Shown here: positions 50,916 to 59,585 of the stretch, in pieces
Numbering within the stretch: the stretch's first letter is position 1
How the letters are laid out: each line of letters opens with the position of its first letter
From: Fragilaria crotonensis
Lineage: Eukaryota > Bacillariophyta > Fragilariophyceae > Fragilariales > Fragilariaceae
Reading direction: 5' to 3'
Length of the DNA: 59,585 nt
Assembly (NCBI GenBank): GCA_022925895.1
Contig: JAKSYS010000375.1
Location: 1-59,585 of the forward strand
Notes under the pieces: model-generated
What the model was told of the DNA's origin: nothing
Database searches by the model: none
The model's input: the letters and a program-made list of their open reading frames with translations, nothing else
Program-made: the position numbers and the translations under genes

Positions 50916-52280
50916 CTAAATTGTTTTCTTCTCATCCTTTGCCGCCGTCGGTTGTTTCAGCAAGAGAAATCCCATCGCCACAGCTGCTATAAACCAGTGC
51001 GCACCGGAAGATATGACCCACCTTATTGGTTCTGGGTCTCCCTGCATCGTACCACGGTGCTCCCCACCAAGCAAGGAAAAAAGAATTGTGCGATAGAAGG
51101 GCACTGTCACCGCTGATACGTTTTGTAGTACGTCAAGAGCCGCCAACACGGAGCCCAGAGATTCCTTGGGTGCAACGTGAGTTATTAGCGTGCTTAATGA
51201 AAGCGACATGACGGACATAGATAGAGAAACGGCAGGGGCCAGGAATAGCAAAAAGACGTATAGGTTGCCATTGGCCTCGAGAAACGTAACAATGGCCAGA
51301 ATCATGGCCGCGTAGGTAGCGGCTCGTCTTTCATCTCCACTCCATTTGATCATCGGTGCGACCAAGAAGGACTGTACCAAGAATGAAAGAGTCTGCTGAT
51401 AGGATGACAGATAACCTCGATGGTGGGCTTCCATGCCGAACATTTGTTCATAGTAACTTGCCATGGTTGCATAAGAGGTGGCTCGAGTGACCCACGTAAA
51501 GAGCAGCATCGATATGATTGCCGACGCAAGGACAGGCGAAGAAAAGCACTCTTTGAGATCAGAAGCAAAAGACGAAAACTTATTCGACGTCTTCGTGTTT
51601 CTCGTGACCTCGTCAGCTCCTAGTTCCTTGGAAGGCAAGAGCATGGCGGCCAAAATCATGTTGGTTACAAAGAGTGCAGCAGCCACAAGGACCGGAGCCC
51701 TGACGTCAACAGTCTTGTACAAGAGAGCGCCCACAGATGGTCCTACAATCCATGCCATAGTACTGCACGCATTTAATCTTCCCATATGTTTGGCACGGTT
51801 TTCAACTGTTGTGTATCTTGCCACCATTGTCGTACTGACTGTCATAGTTTGTTTGACAAGTCCCACCAGGATTCGACTTACGATAAGGGCAGCAATGTTT
51901 CCATAAACTATCAACGCATACGCCAACGCGGAGCCCCCAAAGGACAGGAACAGGATAGTGCGTCTGCGCAAAATCCTAGCATCTGCTAGCGCCCCCAGGA
52001 GCAATCCCCCAACAATTTGTGAGGAAGAAAAAATGGATGACAAAAGCTCCCTTTGACTGGCGCTGGTAACTCCTGCATCTGTATAGTACTGCATCAAAAG
52101 CGGTACCACCAAGGACACAGAAAACATGTCAATCATCACCAAGAGAGGCAATACAAATGTTGGATGCAACAGGAAAGGAGTTTCACCATTTCTGTCAACT
52201 TTGGCCGACGACTCCTGAGTCTCAATCGTCTGCTGTTCTTCATCGTCGGATTGGTGAGGCGGATGCGACTGGGGTGGCAT
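50916..52280 (-). CDS. Major facilitator superfamily transporter
   Basis: 454 residues from the ATG at 52280 (MPPQSHPPHQSDDEE); the open frame reaches farther upstream but only with a GTG. A hydrophilic N-terminus of about 45 residues precedes about 12 predicted helices. The signature loop between helices 2 and 3 reads GGLLLGALADARILRRRTIL (G-x-L-A-D-x-x-x-R-R motif A). LVGLVKQTMTVSTTMVARY lies in helix 5 and PSVGALLY in helix 6. A basic/serine-rich loop splits the two halves. The pattern resembles the SLC22A18/TetA-like drug:proton antiporter group. The substrate is unknown. Confidence 0.87.
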   Translation of the reverse strand: MPPQSHPPHQSDDEEQQTIETQESSAKVDRNGETPFLLHPTFVLPLLVMIDMFSVSLVVPLLMQYYTDAGVTSASQRELLSSIFSSSQIVGGLLLGALADARILRRRTILFLSFGGSALAYALIVYGNIAALIVSRILVGLVKQTMTVSTTMVARYTTVENRAKHMGRLNACSTMAWIVGPSVGALLYKTVDVRAPVLVAAALFVTNMILAAMLLPSKELGADEVTRNTKTSNKFSSFASDLKECFSSPVLASAIISMLLFTWVTRATSYATMASYYEQMFGMEAHHRGYLSSYQQTLSFLVQSFLVAPMIKWSGDERRAATYAAMILAIVTFLEANGNLYVFLLFLAPAVSLSMSVMSLSLSTLITHVAPKESLGSVLAALDVLQNVSAVTVPFYRTILFSLLGGEHRGTMQGDPEPIRWVISSGAHWFIAAVAMGFLLLKQPTAAKDEKKTI

Positions 52281-52927
52281 ACTGCATGTAACAGATTGAT
52301 GTAACGAGAGGGTCGACGTGTGCTGAGAGTGATGAAACACAAAGGTGCCTGCGGTAGTGCGTCGCTTCACAAAGTCAATCGAAAAAGGCCGTATCAGACT
52401 CTATTGCATCCGGAATTTTTTATTTAGTGATGACGTCCATGATGGATTGATAGATGGTGTCACTCGTGTAGCACGGATTGGTAGGTGTGACGTGGTTTGT
52501 TTTGCGTGAAGCACAAAGTACGAATTGCGCGAACTGCGACGGCTACCGGCAGTTTGCGTGTAATGGTCCACGACATTTCGAGTATGGACATGTACGCTCT
52601 AGTAGATGTACTCGTACTCAACAACACGAGTACTCTACCGTTGTACCTACTAGTAGTACTTTACAATTTACGGGGTACCTGGTAGTAGCTTCAGGTACTG
52701 CAACAGTCGAATTATTTGCTTCTTGGACTACTGGAATAATACTTAATCAGTTGTACCTTGTACTTGTACCCCTTTTTACAGAAATCTCGCTGTTTGGCAG
52801 TAACCCGGTAGTACTTCTAGTACCGGTACTCTAGCTAGTAGAGCCGTGATGTCGACGAAGCTATACAGATTCAACTATGAGACACGTCCACATCCTTGGA
52901 CTGAGGGCAAGTTGATGAGTGCCTTCG
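52281..52927. other. Intergenic, strongly GTAC-rich
   Basis: Fourteen GTAC tetramers counted between about 52580 and 52830. No coding region recognised. Confidence 0.5.
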
Positions 52928-53908
52928 TCACTGATTCATTTCTAGAGTGCCACAGCTCGATTTCCAAGAAGCCAACCACTCCTTGGCGATTGCAGCGCGA
53001 TTGTCCATAGTCTGACCCTCGTGTACAAGCTTGCTATCAATACCTCGCTTGACGGCATCGTGCGAGAAGTGAACCGCCACAATTCCGGGAGGCGTACGTT
53101 CTTGACACTTTTCGGAACTCCACGCCACACCCAATCCTTCGTCCGCCTTATCAAAAGGACGAAACATGACCATGGAATCGCTCTGAAACATGTTTGGTTG
53201 GCTTTGCGACCAAAGTTGAAGGGCAAACATGTCTGTCCATCGTGTGTAGGTGCGTCGCTTCTTTTTCCGGGCTGGATAGGATCGAGCCTCGATTTTCTTC
53301 TCAGCATCCTTCTCCAGTAAACCATTGACAATTTCTTTGGCAACCCGAATCCATTCATCCGATGATCCAGATACCAAATCTGGAATGAACCGATCATGAA
53401 CGGTAAGTGCACCGTTATTCGGCAATGGCTGGGTTGCAAATGATCGTAGTGGAAACACATCATAGTCAGTCATCCATCCACCGCCAACATTAGACATGGC
53501 GACCCATCGCCAAATGCACATTTTGTTGTAGCCATCTAACCAGGTATGCTCCATGGCGTAATCGATTGGAATGAACTGCGGATGTGTCCTGGCATCTTCC
53601 AAAGTCAAGACACGCGGTTCGAAGCCTGCTGCCGACCATGCTTGTTTCCATTCTTCGAGTAAGGCAGAATCCCCTGATTCCGACATTTCTGTGACGAAGG
53701 CGTCTTCGATGAGCGGATTGTAGAACGTGTATATGATCGGTTTTTCTGCTGTGGTGTCTTGAAGCCTCCGTTTCTTTATCGTTGACGACGCGCCGTTTTG
53801 ATTTTGTCCCGCGTCGGATATCAACGCTACCAGCCCAACCATTCCCACCAGGAAAACGAGTCCTCGTATCAGCCTCTTTGTCTTGGTCATCATGATTCTA
53901 ATGAGCAT
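52928..53908 (-). CDS. DXD glycosyltransferase-like protein, paralog 4
   Basis: Single exon, 326 residues, ATG at 53908 (MLIRIMMTKTKRLIRG). The signal anchor is LVFLVGMVGLVALISDAG (about residues 17-34). The family block reads KPIIYTFYNPLI, WKQAWSAAGFEPRVLTLEDA, YNKMCIWRWVAMSNVGGGW and MTDYDVFPL with the DXD motif. NGALTVHDRFIPDLVSGSSD and GIVAVHFSHDAVKRGID follow, as in paralogs 2 and 3. It lacks the intron that those two have at the YN..C block. A secretory-pathway location and a GT-A fold are inferred; donor and acceptor are not known. Confidence 0.78.
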   Translation of the reverse strand: MLIRIMMTKTKRLIRGLVFLVGMVGLVALISDAGQNQNGASSTIKKRRLQDTTAEKPIIYTFYNPLIEDAFVTEMSESGDSALLEEWKQAWSAAGFEPRVLTLEDARTHPQFIPIDYAMEHTWLDGYNKMCIWRWVAMSNVGGGWMTDYDVFPLRSFATQPLPNNGALTVHDRFIPDLVSGSSDEWIRVAKEIVNGLLEKDAEKKIEARSYPARKKKRRTYTRWTDMFALQLWSQSQPNMFQSDSMVMFRPFDKADEGLGVAWSSEKCQERTPPGIVAVHFSHDAVKRGIDSKLVHEGQTMDNRAAIAKEWLASWKSSCGTLEMNQ

Positions 53909-54758
53909 TGCATTGACAGCCTCAAGGTGTAGAGGATGTTGACTCTTTTCTTCTGCTCTTACAACATCTGATGAGGCAACAAGGTATAAACAGTCACAGT
54001 CACAGTCACGAGTGAGGGGTCACACGAAGACAGGAATCTGGCACTTATGTGGCTAAGGACATTCTACCGAAGGCGATCAATTGATTCCTCATTCCTTTCC
54101 GTCGCGCTTTGCGGAAGTTGCTGAAGAACCCGCCTCGGCGAATCGAGCATTTTTCCACCCGCCAATTTTCCATTAGTTAAATAACTTCATTTTGCACGAT
54201 CAAAAAATTATGAAAGCCTACATAGAGGTATAGATCATTTCATAACAGGAGTACTCACAGGATCGCAGGGAGATTCCCTAAGTCAGTTCATGGTTGCTTC
54301 GTTCTGCAATTAAAGCCATACAGTAACTTTGAACTTTAAAAAGAGGAAATTTCACGAGCCGGAGTCGGTTTACGTTGAACGGTTAACGAAGTAGTTCCCC
54401 AGTATGAGGATTGGTTTTGTGAAATGTTCTACCAGGCTATATGAGACTCAAGTCTTGTGTGTCATACGACAAGAGACGCTTACGTCATTCTATGTACGAC
54501 TTCGTATTGGACAACCGTAGACGATAGCTATATCCTATTGAGAATGTGCTTGTTTTAAGGAACCCCGGATGGCAATTCGGTCTGATGTTCTGATGGAAAC
54601 TAAAAATACACAAGTTTTCAACCTCCTACAGAATCGTCTGCTATTTGCCGCACTATAGTCGCCTACGATCAACAAATTTTTTGTTGATGGCCCGAGCGCC
54701 TCCAGCACTGAACTCCGTGATCCCCACCACAGTCCAACTTTGGCCCTGAGAGTGGACA
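53909..54758. other. Divergent intergenic region, no gene seen
   Basis: Contains a short CAGTCA microsatellite at about 53990-54010. Nothing else recognised. Confidence 0.4.
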
Positions 54759-56385
54759 ATGGACGAGTTGCCTCCGCGGATGCCATCACCTGCGATTGCA
54801 ATGGTGACGAGTCCGTCAGAGGAACTGATGAAACTGTCCACTCCAAAGCTGACGTCTGGTGTCACCCGAACCCGAACGAGTCGGAGGAAGCTATCTCGAT
54901 CCCACTCGGCTCCCGTGGCTAACGCAGAAGGCGATAAGACACCGCCTCTCCTTTCTCCCAAAGCGCACTTGAAGGCGAACAAGAAGAGAAGTCCAACATC
55001 GACGTTTGAATTTTACCATGCTGAAGAAATGAAAGTAGCAGTTCCAGACGAGCATTACCAGGATTCGTTGGTAAGAATTTTGCAGCAGTTGATACCACAC
55101 CCTCTCGCGATAGATCCCAATGATCCGAACCGAAGTGATGGCTATGATGATCCTTCAGAAATCAAGGCAAAGCCGTCTACGAACCAAAAGCCTCCATTGA
55201 AACCGAGCCCTATGAGATTTCCCAGGTCCGACTCCGACCAGTCTGCCGGAGACGGACATCAAGGCGAACTGTCAACGCTGCGTTTGGCAGACGATTGTCT
55301 TGAGAATCATGATATCACAACAGCTCTCTCTCTTTACAAGTCTCTCCTTCAAGAACTTGATAGAGTGTACGGACGTAGCAATTATCGAACAGCCCAATGC
55401 GTCCATCAAATCGGTGAATGCTATTTGCTACTTGGGGATTTTGGCAAGGCAATTCGTTATCTTGAGACTGCAATCCATATTCGATCAGTGGTACTTGGTG
55501 TTCATCATTTGGATGTTGCCGCTTCCATGGAGAAACTCGCCGTGGCACAGCTGCACCTCAACGAAGTGGAGTTAGCCCATGATGTTTATCGACGTGCACT
55601 TCGAATCAAGCGCAGTCTTCTGGGTCTTTATCATGAAGATGTGGCCCATATTCAGACTCAGTTGGCGTGCATTTATTTTTATTCGGGTGAATTGCTGAGT
55701 GCACAGGCTGCCTTTGAAGAGGCGCTTGATGTGTACCGACATTTGGCTTCACTGTCGACCGGGAACCCAGGCTTGTGGTTGGCCAAATCTGCCGATACTC
55801 TTGGGAGCATTGGTTCAATCAAATTAAGTCAAAAACTGTACTCGGGTGCCGTGCGATTTTTTGCGGATGCCCTCAAGGTGAGTTTGAAAGCTCCTATCGA
55901 ACCTCTGCAACCCTTGCCTGATTGCTCACAATGCTGTCTTGTGGTTGCGACAGGCCCAGATACATGTCTACGGTCTCTACCATCCTTTGGTCATCATTAC
56001 TCTTGATAACCTGGGTTATGCGCACTCGAAAGACAAACGCTACACACAATCATCCGAGGTGAGTTCATGATATAAGGAACGCTGTGGCTCGTTGCAAAAT
56101 GAGAAGCTAACTCTGCTTTGACCGTGTCTGCAGATTTACGAAGAAATGCTGCACGCCCAGACAGCCTTTTTCCAAGGTTACAACCTTGATTGTTATGAAA
56201 CTTTGAAAAAACTATGCCTTGTCTACTGCAAGATGGATCAGCTTGATGCTGCCATTGACGCCACTCTCGAAGCGATTGCGGTACAGCGACGCGCGCTTTC
56301 AAGAGACAAGCAAGTTTTTGAAAAAACACAACGACTGTTGCAACGGCTTGAGAAGAAGAAGGAGCAGGCGGCGAATTCTTCTTGA
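54759..56385 (+). CDS. TPR (kinesin light chain-like) repeat protein
   Basis: Three exons, 54759..55877, 55954..56058 and 56134..56385, give 491 residues. The first about 170 residues are polar, Ser/Pro-rich and probably disordered (SRRKLSRSHSAPV recalls a kinase site). From about 175 the TPRs begin: LADDCLENHDITTALSLYKS, HQIGECYLLLGDFGKAIRYL, HHLDVAASMEKLAVAQLHLN, HEDVAHIQTQLACIYFYSGE, then the short exon with HPLVIITLDNLGYAHSKDKRY and the last exon with LDCYETLKKLCLVY. The 42-residue spacing and the H-x-D/x-V lead-in match kinesin light chain-type repeats. It ends in a coiled, basic tail (RLLQRLEKKKEQ). It is a scaffold or adaptor; partners are unknown. Confidence 0.88.
55878..55953 (+). 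other. Intron 1 of the TPR gene
   Basis: GTGAGT donor, GCGACAG acceptor, 76 nt, phase 0, joins FADALK to AQIHVYG. Confidence 0.85.
56059..56133 (+). other. Intron 2 of the TPR gene
   Basis: GTGAGT donor, TCTGCAG acceptor, 75 nt, phase 0, joins TQSSE to IYEEML. Confidence 0.87.
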
Positions 56386-56500
56386 TATCGACTTAACGTT
56401 ATCGTGTATATGTATAGTACACTCTAGTCATCCTTAACATTTTACTGTAAAAACCGCATTCCATCCCAAGAAAACAACTGAGCAAAGTTAGTGCTCGTCA

Positions 56501-58674
56501 TCATGGCCTCCTTGCCAGAATCTCTAGCAATGTCGGATGGCTAACTTGTTTGATGCCATCGGTCTTTGTCACAGTGTCGAAGTTGTCCACTATATACGCC
56601 ATGCATGCATCCTTGAGGACTTGACAATGCGCATCCGAGGCACTCTGAAGCAAAGGCCCAGCATTTTCAGCATTCAAGTTTCGCTTCACCACAGCACAAC
56701 ACATATCGCGGAGACGTTCGAGTTGGTAGAGATCGGATGCGATGTACAACTCGACAGCATTCTCCAATTCAATTTTGACCGAGTCCGTGTAAATATATTC
56801 TAACAAGAGCAAGAAGGCTTCGCGTGACGTATTGGGAATGGTCACGCTGTGTTCCGTGGTTTCTCGAAAGCCCGAGCGGAACATGGCGGCAAAGTGCTCG
56901 CAACGTTGTGCCAAAATGGCACGATGGGCATAAATAGGTTGGTCCTCGACAATAAAGGTAACATCAGAGAATTCGTCATCGTTCACAAGTGCACGCATCT
57001 GCGAGGAATAGGCTGTTGTGACTGGAATAGCATTGACGCCACCGCACAGACCTGTCGTATGATCAAATGCTTCCACTAATGCTGCTGTATGCTCGTTATA
57101 GGAAGCCACACGAACAACTCGGTGAAGCTTGAGCTTCTCTACCAATAATGGAACCGAAACCTTACGACCAGAACCATGGCCAAGTTTACCGTGATCGCCA
57201 TTACCCCACGTGTACACTTTTCCGGTTACTGTCAAGGCAACGGAGTGAGACCAACCACAGGTAATTTGTGAAATGAAGGTGCCCTCCAGCGCCTGGACCA
57301 GAGTCGGTTTCAGCTTATTGACGCGATCTCCGTGTCCGAGTTGACCATGCTCTCCGCCTCCAAAGGTATACATGCGGCCTTCTTCTGTCACTACAGCTGT
57401 ATGAAAGCCTCCGCATGCCACTTGCCGGGGCCGCTTTCCGAGGAGTACTTCGACAAGTCGAGGGACATGGCAATTCCGCTCCGCTCCATGTCCCAAACGA
57501 CCAAACTTTCCTTCACCCCAGGTATACAATTCTCCCGAGTCCGTCAAACAACCTGTATGAAATCCACAGGCACTCAATTGCACCACTCGTTTTCCTGCCA
57601 ACCTTTCCAATAATTTGGGTGTGTACTGATGTCCTTCAACATCTCCGTGGCCTGCGACGCCATTTTCCTTGTCGCCCCAGGTGTAGAGAGCGCCTGTGGA
57701 GGTGATGACTGCCGTGTGGCGGGATCCGCAGGCAATTTGGCTCACCACGAGGCCGGCTAATCCCTCGACGCGTTTGGGCGTGGAGTGGCCTGATTCGTTG
57801 CCATGTCCTAATTTTCCATACATGCCACCGCCCCAGGTATATAGATCTCCATTGCTGGTAACTGCGGCTGTGTGGTACTGAGGAACGAGAGTGATTGTGA
57901 GTGAAATTCGTGAAAGATGGGAAGGGGGCAAAAGGTCTGAGGTCATTCACGTACCGACCCACATGTGACTTGTACAACGACTTGACCAGCAAAGCAATGC
58001 GTAATTCTTGGAACATACTGTCAATGAAAGGAGCGTAAGATTCAAGTTCCAAAAAATGCAATGACGCGGCGATAACGACGTCATGACAGTCAAGTACATG
58101 TACGCACCTTCCAACCATTATCGCCGTGTCCTAACCGTCCATCGTCGCCACGCCCCCATGTGTAAACTTCTCCATCGATGGTGAGCACTACTGTATGACC
58201 GGAGCCACACGCAATTTGTCTCACGCCCACACCGCGCAGAGCATCGACGTAGGTTGGCTCGTCTTGATCACTGACAAATGAAAATTGAGGACACATGAGT
58301 AAGGCGACGGCAATCATTTAAGCGAGAAAAGCCGCCGTTGTGATGAGTGATGACTGACTTGGTAGAGGCACTTTCGCATCACATGTAAACACGCAATAAC
58401 AACAGCGACAGCAGACGCGCGCACAAGTATAAACAGAATGCAGCTTTGTCCTTACTGCAGAACAACAAGCAACACAGAAACGGTCATACCTCGTGTCGCC
58501 AATTCCCAATTGTCCATCTTCGCCACGGCCCCAGCTAAAGACGGCCAATCCGTCGTCACTGGGAGTAGGTGGAGGCTTTCGACGATGGCTAATCTCGCGG
58601 ACTCCACAGCCGGCGGCAACGGAAGCCGCATCTCCGCCGGACGATTGCGTTCGTTGACCTCCGGATCCGGACAT
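56501..58674 (-). CDS. RCC1-repeat and BTB-domain protein (RCBTB-like)
   Basis: Four exons, 58674..58490, 58270..58108, 58017..57955 and 57877..56501, give 595 residues. The ATG at 58674 starts [15 protein letters not shown]. About seven RCC1 blades run from residue 40 to 370, each with a W-G-x-G-x-x-G-x-L-G-x-G core ([60 protein letters not shown]). After a spacer follows a BTB domain ([44 protein letters not shown]) and a BACK-like helical end. By family knowledge, such proteins are substrate adaptors of cullin-3 ubiquitin ligases, with the RCC1 propeller as the binding side. Nothing shows the substrate. It is convergent with the TPR gene, 115 bp apart. Confidence 0.93.
57878..57954 (-). 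other. Intron 3 of the RCC1-BTB gene
   Basis: GTACGT donor at 57954, CCTCAG acceptor ending at 57878, 77 nt. It joins VQVTCGS to YHTAAVT. The exon before it has only 21 codons. Confidence 0.85.
58018..58107 (-). other. Intron 2 of the RCC1-BTB gene
   Basis: GTGCGT donor at 58107, TTGACAG acceptor ending at 58018, 90 nt. It joins HGDNGWK to YVPRITH. Confidence 0.83.
58271..58489 (-). other. Intron 1 of the RCC1-BTB gene
   Basis: GTATGA donor at 58489, TTGTCAG acceptor ending at 58271, 219 nt, the longest intron in the window. It joins LGIGDT to SDQDEPTYV. Confidence 0.82.
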
Positions 58675-59585
58675 TCCATGTGCTGGGGGTTAAAAGAAAT
58701 GCTCGTCTCGTTTCGTCTCGTCTCTGTAGATGCTTGTTGCAGCTGGATGCCGCTAGGTTTTCAAGTGCTACTGCTTGTTCGTCGAATCGACCACAACAAC
58801 AACCCTCCACCTGTAGTCTCTAGTCTTCCCCGAGAGGCAACAGTTGCTATGTTGCTATCGTCAAGTTTATTGAGGACTCGTACTCCGAGTACGTTGTAGT
58901 TGTGGGTTTCACAACCAAGTGTATTTATTATAAGCTTACTCGTGGTACTGGTACATGAACCTTGTACTTGGTACGAAGCTGGTTCATGTTTTATCTACCA
59001 GGAATACGAATATACATCCAGACAACCCACAACATCCAGTCCGGCGAGCACCTATTCATCCATGTATTAATAGCCCTGTGGTGGACGTACAACTCAATAC
59101 TAAAATGTTCGTCGGCACGTACTGAAGTACCTGGTACGATCCTACAACTGTTGGTGATATTCCGAAGGCCCAAGGTCCAAGGTGGCTTGCTTTTTGCATG
59201 CATAACCGAATACCGAGTCCGATTTGGAGGAGAGGTGAGCAAACGTGGGATGTGGGATTACCGGTACGACCTGGTTGCAACCTGGTACTCGTCTACGAGT
59301 ACAGTACATGTAGTATTGATTGCAGATTTCCGGTAGATAACATCGTCACGGACTCTTTCGTACGAGTAGACGCTGTGAGTTTTATCTTTTATCTTCCCAT
59401 GGGCGTATGTGCACATGATACACGATACTGGAGTACATGCTCGCTCGCCATCGGTATGAACATAATGGCACTAGGTATCTAGGTATTCATGTATGAATAC
59501 AGGAGGACTCTGAGCTCTGAGTGCTATGACCTATGACACATGTATATCCATATATTCATAAAGCTATAGACTCCTTTTCGATTAA
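58675..59585. other. Intergenic to the window end, no gene seen
   Basis: Open frames here are short, mutually overlapping and without homology. GTAC words are again frequent (about 58865-58980 and 59100-59310). Confidence 0.45.

Noticed and set aside
1-59585. CRISPR array, tRNA or rRNA genes
   Set aside because: No regularly spaced short repeats and no tRNA-like cloverleaf or rRNA signature noticed on reading; a covariance search would be needed to be certain.

Overview
The window looks like nuclear DNA of a diatom, probably a raphid pennate species (inference). The grounds are short GT-AG introns (63-219 nt), Ty1/copia elements of the type common in diatoms, plant-like LRR receptor proteins without a kinase, type II membrane glycosyltransferase families, and a diatom-style plastid targeting motif (A-F-V-A-P) upstream of a DJ-1 gene. 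I see no tRNA, rRNA, CRISPR array or bacterial operon.

Layout. 0.3-12.9 kb: two same-strand LRR receptor-like paralogs, the first broken by a nonsense codon, with an AT-rich repeat island and a fucosyltransferase-like gene between them. 14-16 kb: a decayed coding remnant and the first of four related DXD glycosyltransferase genes. 16.45-23.58 kb: a copia element with near-identical LTRs and a broken gag-pol. 23.7-28.5 kb: an ankyrin remnant and two more DXD glycosyltransferases. 29.3-31.4 kb: DJ-1 and a class-3 lipase. 31.70-39.77 kb: a second copia family with a perfect 5-bp target duplication. 39.9-59 kb: a gene-dense part with an FtsJ-type methyltransferase, an ERGIC/thioredoxin fusion, an acidic/RG-rich unknown, a BAH protein with a predicted DNA-hypermodification helical domain, cytosolic PGK, ELP6, an MFS carrier, the fourth DXD glycosyltransferase, a TPR protein and an RCC1-BTB protein.

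Genes working together. LRR proteins, fucosyltransferase-like protein and DXD glycosyltransferases would all belong to the secretory pathway or cell surface. The ERGIC/thioredoxin protein acts in the early secretory pathway. In the gene-dense part, four convergent pairs end 22-115 bp apart, so their transcripts probably overlap at the 3' ends.

Most interesting: (1) the BAH + HMUDK-type helical domain + Cys/His zinc finger protein at 45.6-47.8 kb, a candidate eukaryotic DNA-base hypermodification or chromatin factor; (2) a hydrophobic hairpin between nucleocapsid and protease, present in both diverged copia elements, with a second zinc motif before it; (3) LTR ends AGTC...GACT instead of TG...CA; (4) a plastid presequence one base out of frame with DJ-1.

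Caution: single-base frameshifts occur in both young copia elements, in the lipase and upstream of DJ-1. Either the assembly carries residual indel errors or several genes are decaying; raw reads would decide.
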